A stretch of DNA of 64,000 bases from an uncultured Bacteroides sp. (GCF_959029255.1 NZ_CAUFUE010000027.1:6537-70536); one strand, 5' to 3'; shown: positions 1 to 8,917, numbered from the stretch's first letter. Notes: generated from the letters alone by a model not told the origin. Numbers and translations are program-made.

Positions 1-48
1 CATTTTCTCACGATCCATAATCATTTTAAATCTGTCTTTTATACTCAT
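1..48 (-). CDS. N-terminus of an HTH transcriptional regulator (cut by window edge)
   Basis: An ATG on the minus strand at 48 opens a frame of 16 codons reading MSIKDRFKMIMDREKM before the window ends. This resembles the start of the short Xre-like helix-turn-helix proteins common in Bacteroides, which begin with a similar KDR-x-K-x-IMD-x-E motif ahead of the DNA-binding domain. Only this opening is visible, so the family call rests on recall of that pattern and is tentative. Confidence 0.45.
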   Translation of the reverse strand, partial: MSIKDRFKMIMDREKM

Positions 49-850
49 AATGCAGGTGTGATTACAATTGTATAGTCATTAATATTGATTACAAAAGTAA
101 AAAAAGAAAATCACAAATGCAAATCATAATTGTGAATACTTTGATTTTACATTTGTACATCCAATATTTCAAATGTCATTAATACAATTGTTATAGAATA
201 AAAACAACCTACCAATACTATTACTCTTAAACTTTAACAAATAGAGATAATAATCTGACATTCAATGATATATATCACAATAATAGGAGCTAAAAACTTA
301 TATTACATTTGTTTTATTATTACTTCTCCCCCATTTTTATTGAATGATTTAATAAAATAGTGTATTCAACAGATTTATAGCTGTTTATTTATAAAAATAC
401 TGCTCGTTAAGCAGAGGTGATAAACATTTGTAAATCATCTATTCCTTAGCTCAATTTATACTATTCACATTTGTATACAACTCGTAATGTTTACAATAGG
501 AATACAACAAAAGAAAACAAAATACAAACGTAATATGTAAATATTACAATAATCAATACACATAGTTGCAAACAACAACTATCACTTCAATTAATATTCT
601 TATTTTCTTATAAATATTTTTGGGAAATATGAAAATTAGCTGACAATGCTATATTTCCGTATAATTCTCCGACTGATTGAAAAAAAACGATTCTGAGAGC
701 CTTATTATTAATGCAGCAGATTGTATATCAATACATTTACCCCATTTTATAAAGTCTAAAATAACCGTCAAATAGAAAAAATAGAATGGTTTTGCTTTTA
801 GAATAAAAGAAGAAGAGATTATTTAGGTAAAAGAGGGTATCCATAGGACT
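49..850. other. Gene-free AT-rich intergenic region
   Basis: No convincing coding frame lies in these 800 bp. The motif ACATTTGT or its complement recurs: 113-119 (ACAAATG), 149-156, 170-176 (CAAATGT), 305-312, 424-431 and 467-474. It lies upstream of the HTH gene that starts at 48, so part of it may be operator DNA, but in sequence this AT-rich the motif could recur by chance. Confidence 0.5.
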
Positions 851-907
851 AAAAAGATGTAACCATATCGAGTAAAGGCGTACAGCCATTACCCGTAAGG
901 CAACATC
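851..907 (-). terminator. Structured intrinsic terminator of holA
   Basis: Read on the minus strand, GATGT (907-903) pairs with ACATC (860-856). Inside it a second stem forms from GTAA-GGC and GCC-TTAC elements. The hairpin is followed by five Ts (855-851). It sits 13 bp past the holA stop codon. The multi-arm shape is more elaborate than a plain terminator, so a small 3' RNA is possible. Confidence 0.5.
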
Positions 908-919
908 CTTTTCAAAGAA

Positions 920-1939
920 TTAATGTAAGATTTTAAATACCAATTCCCGTAAAATATCTCCATCATTCAGTGAAGAATTACCTACTCCTTTAGATTTGGC
1001 ATCTGCGTATCTGATTTCTCCAATAATCTGCATTGTTTTTACTCCACTATACCGTCTCATAGCAGATAAATATTCGCGCGATTGCCAAGGACTTTTCAAC
1101 CCTACAAAATTAGCTATGCCCTGCTCCGTTTTTTCAGGCGCATAATATGCCAACATTAAATTGGAGAAGAAACCGAAAAGTAAAGATAAAGTCATTTGAA
1201 TTGGATTCGTTTTCGGATTTTCCTCAAAATATTTTATTATCTTATTAGCTTTCAAAACATCTTTTTCGACGATTGCACTACGGAGTTCAAAGTTATTATA
1301 ATCTTTGCTGATTCCAATGTTCCGTTCAATCTGTTCAGGGGTGACACGTGTCTGACCTTTTGGAAGTGTAATAATCAGTTTTTCCAGCTCTCCGGTAAGG
1401 CGGCTAAGGTCAGTTCCTACAAAATCGGCAAGCATAGCGGTTGCCTTAGGTTCAAGGTCAACACCTTTACGTTTCATATAAGAAGATATAAATGTCGGTA
1501 ACTGGGCATCCTTCACTTTCTTAGACTCAAATAAGACACCCGATTTCTCTATTTCAGCCGCCAGTTTTTTCCTTCTGTCCAGTGCACCATGTTTATGGCA
1601 TATCACTAATATAGTGGAAAGCAAAGGTTTTTGAAGATAGAAAGAAAGTTCTTCCATATTACGGATATTCTGAGCTTCCTTTACCACTACGACCTGATGC
1701 TCAGACATCATCGGATACCGTTTGGCTGCATTGATAACCGTCGCTATATCTACATCCGCACCATAAACAACGGTCTGATTAAATTCTTTCTCCGTTTCAG
1801 TCAGCACGTTGTCCGTGATATAATCGGCAATGAGATCGATATAATACGGTTCTTCTCCCATCAGATAATAGACAGGGCGATATTGCTTGGCTCTCAGCTC
1901 TTTCAGAATGTCGTCACAAGTAATTTCTTGTTTTGCCAT
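920..1939 (-). CDS. holA: DNA polymerase III subunit delta
   Basis: A 339-residue protein of normal length for the delta subunit, which opens the beta sliding clamp inside the clamp-loader complex. The N-terminal region has the family's 'PVYYLMGEEPYYID' stretch (residues about 21-34), followed by a degenerate AAA+ fold, a helical lid with a 'LTGELEKL' segment and a C-terminal collar domain. It follows the AMP nucleosidase gene on the same strand with a 6-bp gap, so the two are probably co-transcribed. The ATG at 1939 is the only sensible start. The call is confident at family level although delta proteins are divergent. Confidence 0.9.
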   Translation of the reverse strand: MAKQEITCDDILKELRAKQYRPVYYLMGEEPYYIDLIADYITDNVLTETEKEFNQTVVYGADVDIATVINAAKRYPMMSEHQVVVVKEAQNIRNMEELSFYLQKPLLSTILVICHKHGALDRRKKLAAEIEKSGVLFESKKVKDAQLPTFISSYMKRKGVDLEPKATAMLADFVGTDLSRLTGELEKLIITLPKGQTRVTPEQIERNIGISKDYNNFELRSAIVEKDVLKANKIIKYFEENPKTNPIQMTLSLLFGFFSNLMLAYYAPEKTEQGIANFVGLKSPWQSREYLSAMRRYSGVKTMQIIGEIRYADAKSKGVGNSSLNDGDILRELVFKILH

Positions 1940-1945
1940 ATTGGT

Positions 1946-2722
1946 TTACCAGTCGAATTTCAAATGTTTCACAGTTTTCTTTTCATCGATAATCATCTTC
2001 AGGGATGCGATACCGATTTCCACATGTTCAGTCACATAATTCTTAGTTACCAAGTTGTCACTTTTATCCGTTTTCACTCCTTCAGGAATCATGGGCTGGT
2101 CTGACACTAACAGAAGAGCGCCGGTTGGAATATGATTGGCAAAGCCGCAACTGAACAAAGTTGCTGTTTCCATATCGACAGCCATGGCACGCGTTTTCTT
2201 CAGATATTCCTTAAACGCTTCGTCGTGTTCCCAAATACGCCGGTTGGTAGTATATACAGTGCCTGTCCAGTAATCGCGGGCATAGTCACGGATGGCAGAA
2301 GAAACGGCGCGCTGCAACATAAAGGCCGGAAGTGACGGCACCTCGGGTGGAAAATAATCATTGGAAGTACCTTCGCCACGAATAGCGGCGATAGGAAGGA
2401 TAAGGTCCCCTATCTTATTTTTCTTGTCGATGCCACCACATTTACCCAAAAACAAGCAGGCTTTTGGATGTATAGCACTCAGCAAATCCATGATAATGGC
2501 AGCGTTAGGGCTACCCATGCCGAAATTGATAATGGTAATTCCTTCTGCACTGGCCGATATCATGTTGGCGTCTTTCCCCAAGATAGGAACATTGAATTGC
2601 TCCGCAAATATTTCTACATACTTGTTGAAGTTGGTCAACAGAATATACTCTCCAAAATCCTCCAGGTTACGTTTTGTATAACGAGGCAGCCAATTAGCTA
2701 CGATTTCTTCTTTTGTTTTCAT
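1946..2722 (-). CDS. amn: AMP nucleosidase, short form
   Basis: A 258-residue nucleoside phosphorylase-fold protein expected to hydrolyse AMP to adenine and ribose 5-phosphate. It carries the PNP/UDP family signature: a GMGSPNAA glycine loop near residues 69-76, FLGKCGGI near 92-99, and the substrate-binding AVDMETA segment near 181-187. E. coli Amn is about 480 residues with an extra N-terminal domain; this protein is the catalytic domain only, which is usual in Bacteroidetes. It appears to lead a two-gene unit with holA. A TACATTTG promoter box lies 53 bp upstream. Confidence 0.85.
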   Translation of the reverse strand: MKTKEEIVANWLPRYTKRNLEDFGEYILLTNFNKYVEIFAEQFNVPILGKDANMISASAEGITIINFGMGSPNAAIIMDLLSAIHPKACLFLGKCGGIDKKNKIGDLILPIAAIRGEGTSNDYFPPEVPSLPAFMLQRAVSSAIRDYARDYWTGTVYTTNRRIWEHDEAFKEYLKKTRAMAVDMETATLFSCGFANHIPTGALLLVSDQPMIPEGVKTDKSDNLVTKNYVTEHVEIGIASLKMIIDEKKTVKHLKFDW

Positions 2723-2775
2723 AAGATTTCATTAAATTTGTACTCCCTAAGGTTGGAATACCATTATTTAACTTA

Positions 2776-2783
2776 CAAATGTA
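2776..2783 (-). promoter_or_regulatory. -7 box of the amn-holA promoter
   Basis: The minus strand reads TACATTTG, matching the Bacteroides -7 consensus TAnnTTTG, 53 bp before the amn start codon. I see no clear TTTG -33 box at the usual 19-21 bp spacing. Confidence 0.45.
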
Positions 2784-2787
2784 GTAA

Positions 2788-3237
2788 ATGTTATCGTTAA
2801 ATCTACCAGCATTCGATGCTAAAATTGCCGCAAGGAACGGAAAAAATGTTATTTTCGATGTGATACGTCGTCGATATGTCGCCCTCACTCCCGAAGAATG
2901 GGTACGGCAACACTTCGTACACTTTCTTCTTGCTCATAAAGGATATCCACAGGCACTTATGGCAAACGAAGTCCAGGTGCAATTGAACGGTACAAAGAAG
3001 CGATGTGACACGGTGCTATATCGACGTGACCTCACCGCCCGGATGATTGTAGAGTACAAAGCTCCCGATATTGAAATCACACAGAAAGTTTTCGACCAGA
3101 TAACTCGTTACAACATGGTGCTGAAAGTAGATTATCTCATTGTCAGCAACGGGTTACAGCATTATTGTTGCCGGATGGATTACGAACACAACACATATAT
3201 TTTTATGCACGATATTCCTGAGTACCAAAGTCTATAA
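2788..3237 (+). CDS. Standalone HsdR_N-like (PD-(D/E)XK fold) protein
   Basis: A 149-residue protein related to the N-terminal nuclease domain of type I restriction R subunits. The likely catalytic core is visible: Asp74 in 'RCDTVLY' and Glu89-Tyr-Lys91 in 'MIVEYKAP', giving D-x14-E-x-K. There is no helicase domain, and no hsdM or hsdS nearby, so it is not part of a type I system here. Members of this family are common as single genes in Bacteroidetes, and their function is not known to me. It is divergent from amn; the ATG at 2788 is followed by a continuous domain, so no other start is needed. Confidence 0.75.
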   Translation: MLSLNLPAFDAKIAARNGKNVIFDVIRRRYVALTPEEWVRQHFVHFLLAHKGYPQALMANEVQVQLNGTKKRCDTVLYRRDLTARMIVEYKAPDIEITQKVFDQITRYNMVLKVDYLIVSNGLQHYCCRMDYEHNTYIFMHDIPEYQSL

Positions 3238-3316
3238 CTTTGAACACCTTTCTTTCTATAACTCAACCCTCTTCAATACCATATCGAGAGGTAATAACAT
3301 CCGGAAATACTCCATC

Positions 3317-3403
3317 AAAACACCCGGATGTTTTGCATGAAAACACCCGGATGTTATCCCTCAAAACATCCCCATGTTTTAGGGTAAAACATCCGGGTGT
3401 TTT
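3317..3403. repeat. Four-unit 23-bp-period palindromic repeat array
   Basis: Four 18-bp quasi-palindromes start at 3317, 3340, 3363 and 3386, exactly 23 bp apart. Unit 1 is AAAACACCCGGATGTTTT, unit 2 is the same except its last two bases, unit 3 is AAAACATCCCCATGTTTT, and unit 4 is the exact reverse complement of unit 1. The 5-bp gaps differ. The whole block can fold with unit 1 on unit 4 and unit 2 partly on unit 3. It lies between the convergent ends of the HsdR_N and beta-lactamase genes, so it may act as a bidirectional terminator or a REP-like element. Confidence 0.85.
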
Positions 3404-3489
3404 GGGAGTTCTATATAAGGCAGAAAGAAACTAAGTACCTATATCATTACAGTTAAGTCACAATATCATTGCGGTAAAGTCCCCACTCT

Positions 3490-4371
3490 TTATCTCATCA
3501 CATCATATATCATGCGCGATATATGGGCAATAATCTCGGCATTGGTTTCATCCGTTTCATACGAGTCCATGACAAAAACGGCAATGTAATATTTCCGTCC
3601 GTTGGGAAGGATGATGCGTCCGGCATCGTTATCGGCGATTTTCATACCGGCGGAAGTACGGTCAGAGGAACCGGTTTTGTGTCCGACAATGACGTTTGCA
3701 GGCAAGCGCCCTTTAATTTTGTTTGTACCGGTTTGAGTATCTGTCATAGTTTGCCAAAGAAACTCTTTATAGATTGGGGCAAACAGATTGTTTTCATCGG
3801 CTATTTTCAGTAATCGGACAACGGCGGAAGGGGTACTCCAGTTTTTGTATGGAGTATCGGCACCAATATGCATACTTGCTTCCGTTTCCGAAAGGTTGAA
3901 GTCACCGATGTTCAAGCGACGGATATAATCATTGACTTGCTGTATTCCACCTACATACTCTATCAAGATATCACAGGCATTATTGTCACTTAAAGAAATA
4001 CTGTATTGCAACAACTCCCGCAACGAAATGGTTAGATCCTTATTGGGAAACTTTTTCCGCAAAGGACTATATGTATCCTGTCTCAGTTGGGCAGCCTTTA
4101 CATGGATGGTACTATCCAAACTGATATGCTGTTTGTCCATTTTGTCTAAAACCGCCAGAGCCACATGTAGCTTGAACACACTGAGCAGCGGGTAATGAAT
4201 GGAGTCGTTGCATAAAATTGTTTCTCCATGCTCGGTCAGTACAGCCACACCGACAGTGGCTTTCTTAGCTTCCAGCCAATCGGCGATGTGGTTCTCTACA
4301 GGTGAAGTCTGTGCTCCAATATCGGCTACATAAAGAAATAAAGTCAGTATTAGAAGTATATATGATTTCAT
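3490..4371 (-). CDS. Class A (subclass A2) beta-lactamase, CblA-like
   Basis: A serine beta-lactamase exported by an N-terminal signal peptide ending near 'ADIGAQ'. All class A motifs are present (numbered from the alternative ATG at 4377): S66-V-F-K69 (the SxxK nucleophile), S130-D-N132, an ETE segment at about 164-166 that supplies the general base, and K234-T-G-S237. The sequence closely resembles the Bacteroides uniformis cephalosporinase CblA as I recall it, with many substitutions. I prefer the second ATG at 4371 because CblA begins MKxY. A TATCTTTG promoter box lies just upstream. It probably hydrolyses cephalosporins; resistance level cannot be judged from sequence. Confidence 0.88.
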   Translation of the reverse strand: MKSYILLILTLFLYVADIGAQTSPVENHIADWLEAKKATVGVAVLTEHGETILCNDSIHYPLLSVFKLHVALAVLDKMDKQHISLDSTIHVKAAQLRQDTYSPLRKKFPNKDLTISLRELLQYSISLSDNNACDILIEYVGGIQQVNDYIRRLNIGDFNLSETEASMHIGADTPYKNWSTPSAVVRLLKIADENNLFAPIYKEFLWQTMTDTQTGTNKIKGRLPANVIVGHKTGSSDRTSAGMKIADNDAGRIILPNGRKYYIAVFVMDSYETDETNAEIIAHISRMIYDVMR

Positions 4372-4391
4372 CAACATTCATTTTTTAATCG

Positions 4392-4399
4392 CAAAGATA
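4392..4399 (-). promoter_or_regulatory. -7 box of the beta-lactamase gene
   Basis: The minus strand reads TATCTTTG, matching TAnnTTTG, about 20 bp before the chosen start codon, which implies a very short leader. No clear TTTG -33 box is seen, so basal transcription may be weak. Confidence 0.5.
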
Positions 4400-4515
4400 A
4401 ATATATATGTCTAAATGATATAATTTCAGGCACAGAATTACATGGATAAACACAGGTCCAGATCATAATATCAATCTTTTACTTTACTGCAATTACATAA
4501 ATGGGAATTTGGGGA

Positions 4516-4609
4516 AATGAAGAACTAAGAATGAAGAATAAAGAATTTGGCTGCGCTATGCAAGCACGCCGCAAGGCAATTCTTCATTCTTCATTCTTAG
4601 TTCTTCATT
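4516..4609. repeat. 32-bp near-perfect inverted repeat with 30-bp loop
   Basis: The left arm at 4516-4547 and right arm at 4578-4609 are reverse complements with one mismatch in 32 positions. The loop at 4548-4577 is GC-richer and can form a small TGCG/CGCA stem. It ends 6 bp from the stop codon of the RND pump gene, so it may serve as its transcription terminator or 3' stabiliser. Its sharp boundaries and low-complexity GAAGAA-type arms also suit a small mobile repeat. Confidence 0.8.
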
Positions 4610-4615
4610 AAATTA

Positions 4616-7600
4616 TCATTTTCCTGAACCATCCTCCGCCTCCTTTAGCGAAACGAGGGGCTTCTTCTTTCCCACTCTCTCCTGCAACTTCTGCATCAGT
4701 TCATAGAAATTCGGAATATAAACCGTAGCAAGCAATGTATTCAAAGCCATACCGAACACCACGGCGGCACCAAGTGCAATACGGCTACCTGCTCCTGCCC
4801 CTGTTGCAAATAATAATGGCATCACACCTAGCACAAATGCCAGTGAAGTCATCAGGATCGGGCGCAGCCGGATATGTCCCGCCTGAAAAGCTGCATCGCG
4901 GATAGAATTACCTTGTGCACGGAAGTCACGGGCAAATTCCACTATCAGGATACCATTTTTAGCAGAAAGGGCAACAAGCAGAATTATACCGATTTGAGTA
5001 TAGATGCTGACCGGTGTCCCCATGACATAACAACCAAACATTGCACCAAGCAAAGCCACCGGAAGACCCATAACTGCTGCCACCGGACTGGTCCAGCTCT
5101 CGTATTGAGCGGCAAGAACAAGAAATGCTACAATCAATGCCATAATGAAAACTACGGAAGTAGTCGTTCCCGCCTGCGTTTCCTGGTAGGCCACTGAAGT
5201 CCACTCATAACCGAACTCATTGCCGAGCTGTTCTTTTATCAGGCTTTCCATCTGCTTGATAGCTTCTCCCGAACTGCTGCCCGGAGCTATATTACAAGTA
5301 ACGGCTGCGGTGGAATACATATTATAACGATTAATCTGGTCCATACCTAGTTGTTCCTCCATCCGGGTAAACGATGAGAAAGGAACCATTTCGCCCGAAG
5401 CATTTGGAACACTCAATTTCAGTACATCCCCGATGATGCGCTGGGCACGGTCGCCCGCCCCAAGTTTTACCTGATAAATATGCCCGAATTGCACATAATC
5501 ATTCACGTATGCATCTCCCATATAATACCCCAAAGCTGTGAATACACTGTTCAGCGGAATACCCATGAGTTGCACTTTGTCACGGTCGATATTCAGAAAA
5601 TACTGGGGTACATTTGCTTGATACTGACTGCTGACAGATGCCAATGCAGGATAACTGCGGTAGTTTTCCATCAGCGTTTCTACAGCACGTTGCATTTCTG
5701 TAGAACCGAGGTTGTGACGGTCTTCCAATTGTAGCTGCAAACCACCCGTAGCTCCCAAACCGGGAATAGCGGGAGGAACCATAGCAAAAATTTCAGCTTC
5801 TTGTATGGTATAGGCCTCCATATTGAAACGTTGAACAACGGCAGTAGCTGTATGTTTCTTGCCTTTACGCTGGTTCCAGTTTTTCAATACGACGAAGTAG
5901 GTAGCGGCATTGCTTTGTTCACCTCCTCCCATTACGGAAAAACCGGAAATACCTATATAATCTTTTACTTCAGGATAGGTATCCAATATCGCATTAATCT
6001 GTTGACCAACCGCTTGAGTACGTTCCAAGCTCGAAGCCGGAGGTAGTTGCACTACAGCGAGGAAGTAACCATCATCCTCTTCCGGAATAAATGTAGAAGG
6101 CCATTTGATAAACATCATGACAGCAATCAACGTGAAAACAGCATAAGACAATACTGCTGCCAGCGGACGTTTCAGTAGAAAGCTTACCACTCTATCGTAT
6201 GCACCTTGAGTTTTGTCATACAGATAATTAAACCCTTTATAGAGAGGGAACTTGGACGGTTTCGTAGGTTGCAGCATCAATGCGCACAGTGCCGGTGTAA
6301 GCGTCAATGAGTTTATTCCACTCAATACGGTACTGGCGGCAATTGTCAAAGCAAATTGTTTATATAACTGTCCTGAGATGCCACTTACCAGCGTAGTCGG
6401 TATAAAAACTGCCAACAATACTAAAACCACTCCTACGATGGGACCTGTAATCTCCCCCATCGCTTCCGTAACTGCTTGGCGTGCTGAATATTTTCCCATA
6501 TCCAGTAAACGGGTGGAGTTTTCCACCACCACTATGGCATCGTCCACCACTATGGCAACGGCAAGTATCAATCCGAACAGCGTCAAAGTATTGATAGAAA
6601 AACCAAACAACGCCATAATTGCCAGTGTACCAATCAGTGATACAGGGATTGTGATACAAGGAATGATAACTGCCCGCCAGTTCTGAAGGAATAAGAAGAT
6701 AACAAGTACAACAAGGATGGTAGTTTCAAGAAAAGTCACCATCACTTCGTCAATAGAAGCATGGATAACGTCTGTTGTATCCAACGTTACGTCATATTGC
6801 ACACCTGCCGGAAAATTCTGCGCAAGTTCCTGCATCTTCGCTTTCACACCTTTGGATACATCCAGCGAATTACTTCCCGGTTGCTGATAAATGGCAATGG
6901 CAGCGGTAGGTTTTCCATCCAGCTGTGACACAACGCTATATGAAGCAGAACCAAGGTCAATTTTAGCTACATCACTCAACCGGAGTATCTTCCCTCCCGC
7001 TTCGGTACGCAAAATAATATTACCGAATTCTTCGGGAGAAGTAAGCCGGCCTTTTACGGTCAAACTATATTGATATGCATTTTTATTATCGCTGCCGATG
7101 GGCTGTCCCACATTTCCGGCACTGACTTCCACGTTTTGCGTCTGAATAGCTTGGTAAACATCTGACGGTGAAAGATTACGGATACGCATGGCGGCAGGAT
7201 CCAACCAGATACGCATGGAGTAATCGCCCGCTCCCATTACATTGACCGCCCCTACACCGGGAACACGCGTCAACTGGTCTACGAGGTTCAGTTTGGCATA
7301 GTTACTAAGGTATAACCCGTCGTAATCTTTACTGTCGGACTTCAAGGTGAGGAACATCACGATGTTACTCGACTGCTTTTGCACCGTGACACCTTGTACC
7401 ACAACAGGATTCGGCAATGAGGACTGGGCTACACTGACTCGGTTCTGTACCTGTACGGTAGCCATATCGATGTCCGTACCCACTGCAAAAGTAATTGTCA
7501 GAGAGTAAGCTCCTGAGGAAGAAGAATTGGAGGACATATAAAGCATTCCATCTACTCCGTTGACTTGCTGCTCGATAGGGATACCCACCGTTTGGGCCAC

Positions 7601-7771
7601 CGTCTGCGCATTGGCTCCAGGATATACAGCACTTACCTGTACGGTGGGCGGCGTTATCTCAGGATACTGCGCAATAGGCAAAATATTAAGTGTGACCAAT
7701 CCTGCCACGACAATGAGCAGCGCCAGTACGGTAGCAAATATAGGACGGTCTATAAAGAACTTTGAGAACAT
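4616..7771 (-). CDS. RND multidrug efflux pump, HAE1/AcrB type
   Basis: A 1051-residue inner-membrane proton/drug antiporter, the normal length for AcrB and MexB. It starts with the typical 'FSKFFIDRPIFATVLA' TM1, has two large periplasmic loops between TM1-2 and TM7-8, and keeps the proton-relay residues: the paired Asp in 'VVDDAIVVVEN' of TM4 and the Lys in 'ALSAKNGILIVEF' of TM10. It is the third gene of the operon (outer membrane factor, adaptor, pump), 29 bp after the adaptor. A role in exporting drugs, bile salts or other hydrophobic compounds is inferred from family; the substrate is unknown. Confidence 0.93.
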   Translation of the reverse strand: MFSKFFIDRPIFATVLALLIVVAGLVTLNILPIAQYPEITPPTVQVSAVYPGANAQTVAQTVGIPIEQQVNGVDGMLYMSSNSSSSGAYSLTITFAVGTDIDMATVQVQNRVSVAQSSLPNPVVVQGVTVQKQSSNIVMFLTLKSDSKDYDGLYLSNYAKLNLVDQLTRVPGVGAVNVMGAGDYSMRIWLDPAAMRIRNLSPSDVYQAIQTQNVEVSAGNVGQPIGSDNKNAYQYSLTVKGRLTSPEEFGNIILRTEAGGKILRLSDVAKIDLGSASYSVVSQLDGKPTAAIAIYQQPGSNSLDVSKGVKAKMQELAQNFPAGVQYDVTLDTTDVIHASIDEVMVTFLETTILVVLVIFLFLQNWRAVIIPCITIPVSLIGTLAIMALFGFSINTLTLFGLILAVAIVVDDAIVVVENSTRLLDMGKYSARQAVTEAMGEITGPIVGVVLVLLAVFIPTTLVSGISGQLYKQFALTIAASTVLSGINSLTLTPALCALMLQPTKPSKFPLYKGFNYLYDKTQGAYDRVVSFLLKRPLAAVLSYAVFTLIAVMMFIKWPSTFIPEEDDGYFLAVVQLPPASSLERTQAVGQQINAILDTYPEVKDYIGISGFSVMGGGEQSNAATYFVVLKNWNQRKGKKHTATAVVQRFNMEAYTIQEAEIFAMVPPAIPGLGATGGLQLQLEDRHNLGSTEMQRAVETLMENYRSYPALASVSSQYQANVPQYFLNIDRDKVQLMGIPLNSVFTALGYYMGDAYVNDYVQFGHIYQVKLGAGDRAQRIIGDVLKLSVPNASGEMVPFSSFTRMEEQLGMDQINRYNMYSTAAVTCNIAPGSSSGEAIKQMESLIKEQLGNEFGYEWTSVAYQETQAGTTTSVVFIMALIVAFLVLAAQYESWTSPVAAVMGLPVALLGAMFGCYVMGTPVSIYTQIGIILLVALSAKNGILIVEFARDFRAQGNSIRDAAFQAGHIRLRPILMTSLAFVLGVMPLLFATGAGAGSRIALGAAVVFGMALNTLLATVYIPNFYELMQKLQERVGKKKPLVSLKEAEDGSGK

Positions 7772-7800
7772 ATTGTCTAATTTATTAATGGATCAAATTA

Positions 7801-8901
7801 TTAATTACCAACGGGATGAACTTTCATGCCTTCTCTTACTTTCATCAATGCTTTGGTAACATAGCGTTCTTGCGGAGAAAGCCCCTCCTTTATCTGGCGA
7901 AGACTATCCCCCACCAATTGTCCGGTTTCGACGTGACGGTAGCGGACAATATCCGAGTCATTGACGATATAGATATATTTTCCCAATTGGTCGGTACCGA
8001 TAGAAGCATCGGGTATCAGGACAGCTTGTTTTTGTTCTCCATAAGGCAGCGTGATACTGACGTATAATCCACTTTTCAATAATCCCTTGGGATTATCCAG
8101 ACGGGCGCGAATATCCAACGTTCCGGTATTCAGGTTTACATTAGGCGAAAGATAGTCCAAAGTAGCCGGATAGCTTGATATCCCATCTTTACCTAAACTG
8201 ACGGTTACCCTCCGTGGAATGGAGTCCCCTTGTTGCATCAACATGGAAAGCCATTGATTATCTGCTACATTGAAATAAGTATATAAATGGTCGTCCTTGT
8301 AAATAGTGGCCAATGTAAAGGGCTGTACCCCTCCACTGATATAGCTCCCGACATCAGCCTGGTTGCGACTGACAGTCCCGTCAAACGGAGCACGGACAGT
8401 ACAATAACTCAAATTGGTACGAGCCGTATTCAACGCTGCCTCCGCATTGCTTACAGCGGCTTGGGAAGTTGCTACATTCGATTTGGATTGTAACACTTGG
8501 ATTTGACTGACCGCATCTGTCTTTACAGCTTCCTGCATGCGTTCATAGTTATTCTGTGCATATTCCAGATTGGCATGGGCCGTTTTAAGCGCAGCTTCTG
8601 CCTGGCGCACATTATCCAGATAGACCGTAGGCTCAATGACAAAAAGCACCTGTCCCTGGCGCACCCGGCTACCCGGTGCATAGGCTATGGTTTGCAAAGT
8701 TCCGTTGACTCTACCTACCAGATCCACCGTCTTTTCAGAAGTCAGATAGCCCGGATAGTCTTTTGTCAATGTAATATCTTGCACTGATGGGTGAGCCACA
8801 CTTATTTCCGGAGCGGGCATCGCACGTGCCGACTCTTTTTTGTCCCCGCATCCTGCCAATAATGGCAAGATGAGCAAAGTGATGTAAATTTGATTTTTCA
8901 T
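7801..8901 (-). CDS. RND efflux periplasmic adaptor (membrane fusion protein)
   Basis: A 366-residue AcrA-like adaptor bridging the RND pump and the outer-membrane channel. The N-terminus carries a lipoprotein signal with lipobox LLAGC, so it should be anchored to the inner membrane. A split lipoyl/barrel-sandwich domain flanks a coiled-coil hairpin at about residues 95-165, seen as an Ala/Gln/Asn-rich heptad stretch with 'YCTVRAPFDGTVS' closing it. Beta-barrel and membrane-proximal domains follow. It lies between the outer membrane factor and pump genes on the same strand. Confidence 0.92.
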   Translation of the reverse strand: MKNQIYITLLILPLLAGCGDKKESARAMPAPEISVAHPSVQDITLTKDYPGYLTSEKTVDLVGRVNGTLQTIAYAPGSRVRQGQVLFVIEPTVYLDNVRQAEAALKTAHANLEYAQNNYERMQEAVKTDAVSQIQVLQSKSNVATSQAAVSNAEAALNTARTNLSYCTVRAPFDGTVSRNQADVGSYISGGVQPFTLATIYKDDHLYTYFNVADNQWLSMLMQQGDSIPRRVTVSLGKDGISSYPATLDYLSPNVNLNTGTLDIRARLDNPKGLLKSGLYVSITLPYGEQKQAVLIPDASIGTDQLGKYIYIVNDSDIVRYRHVETGQLVGDSLRQIKEGLSPQERYVTKALMKVREGMKVHPVGN

Positions 8902-8917
8902 ATATATGTTTCGGCTT

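Noticed and set aside
851..907. Transposon end or attachment site
   Set aside because: No target duplication or integrase is seen; the T-run on the holA strand makes a terminator the simpler explanation.
3317..3403. Possible mini-CRISPR
   Set aside because: The units are 18 bp with 5-bp gaps and change orientation; CRISPR repeats are same-strand with spacers of about 30 bp, and there are no cas genes.
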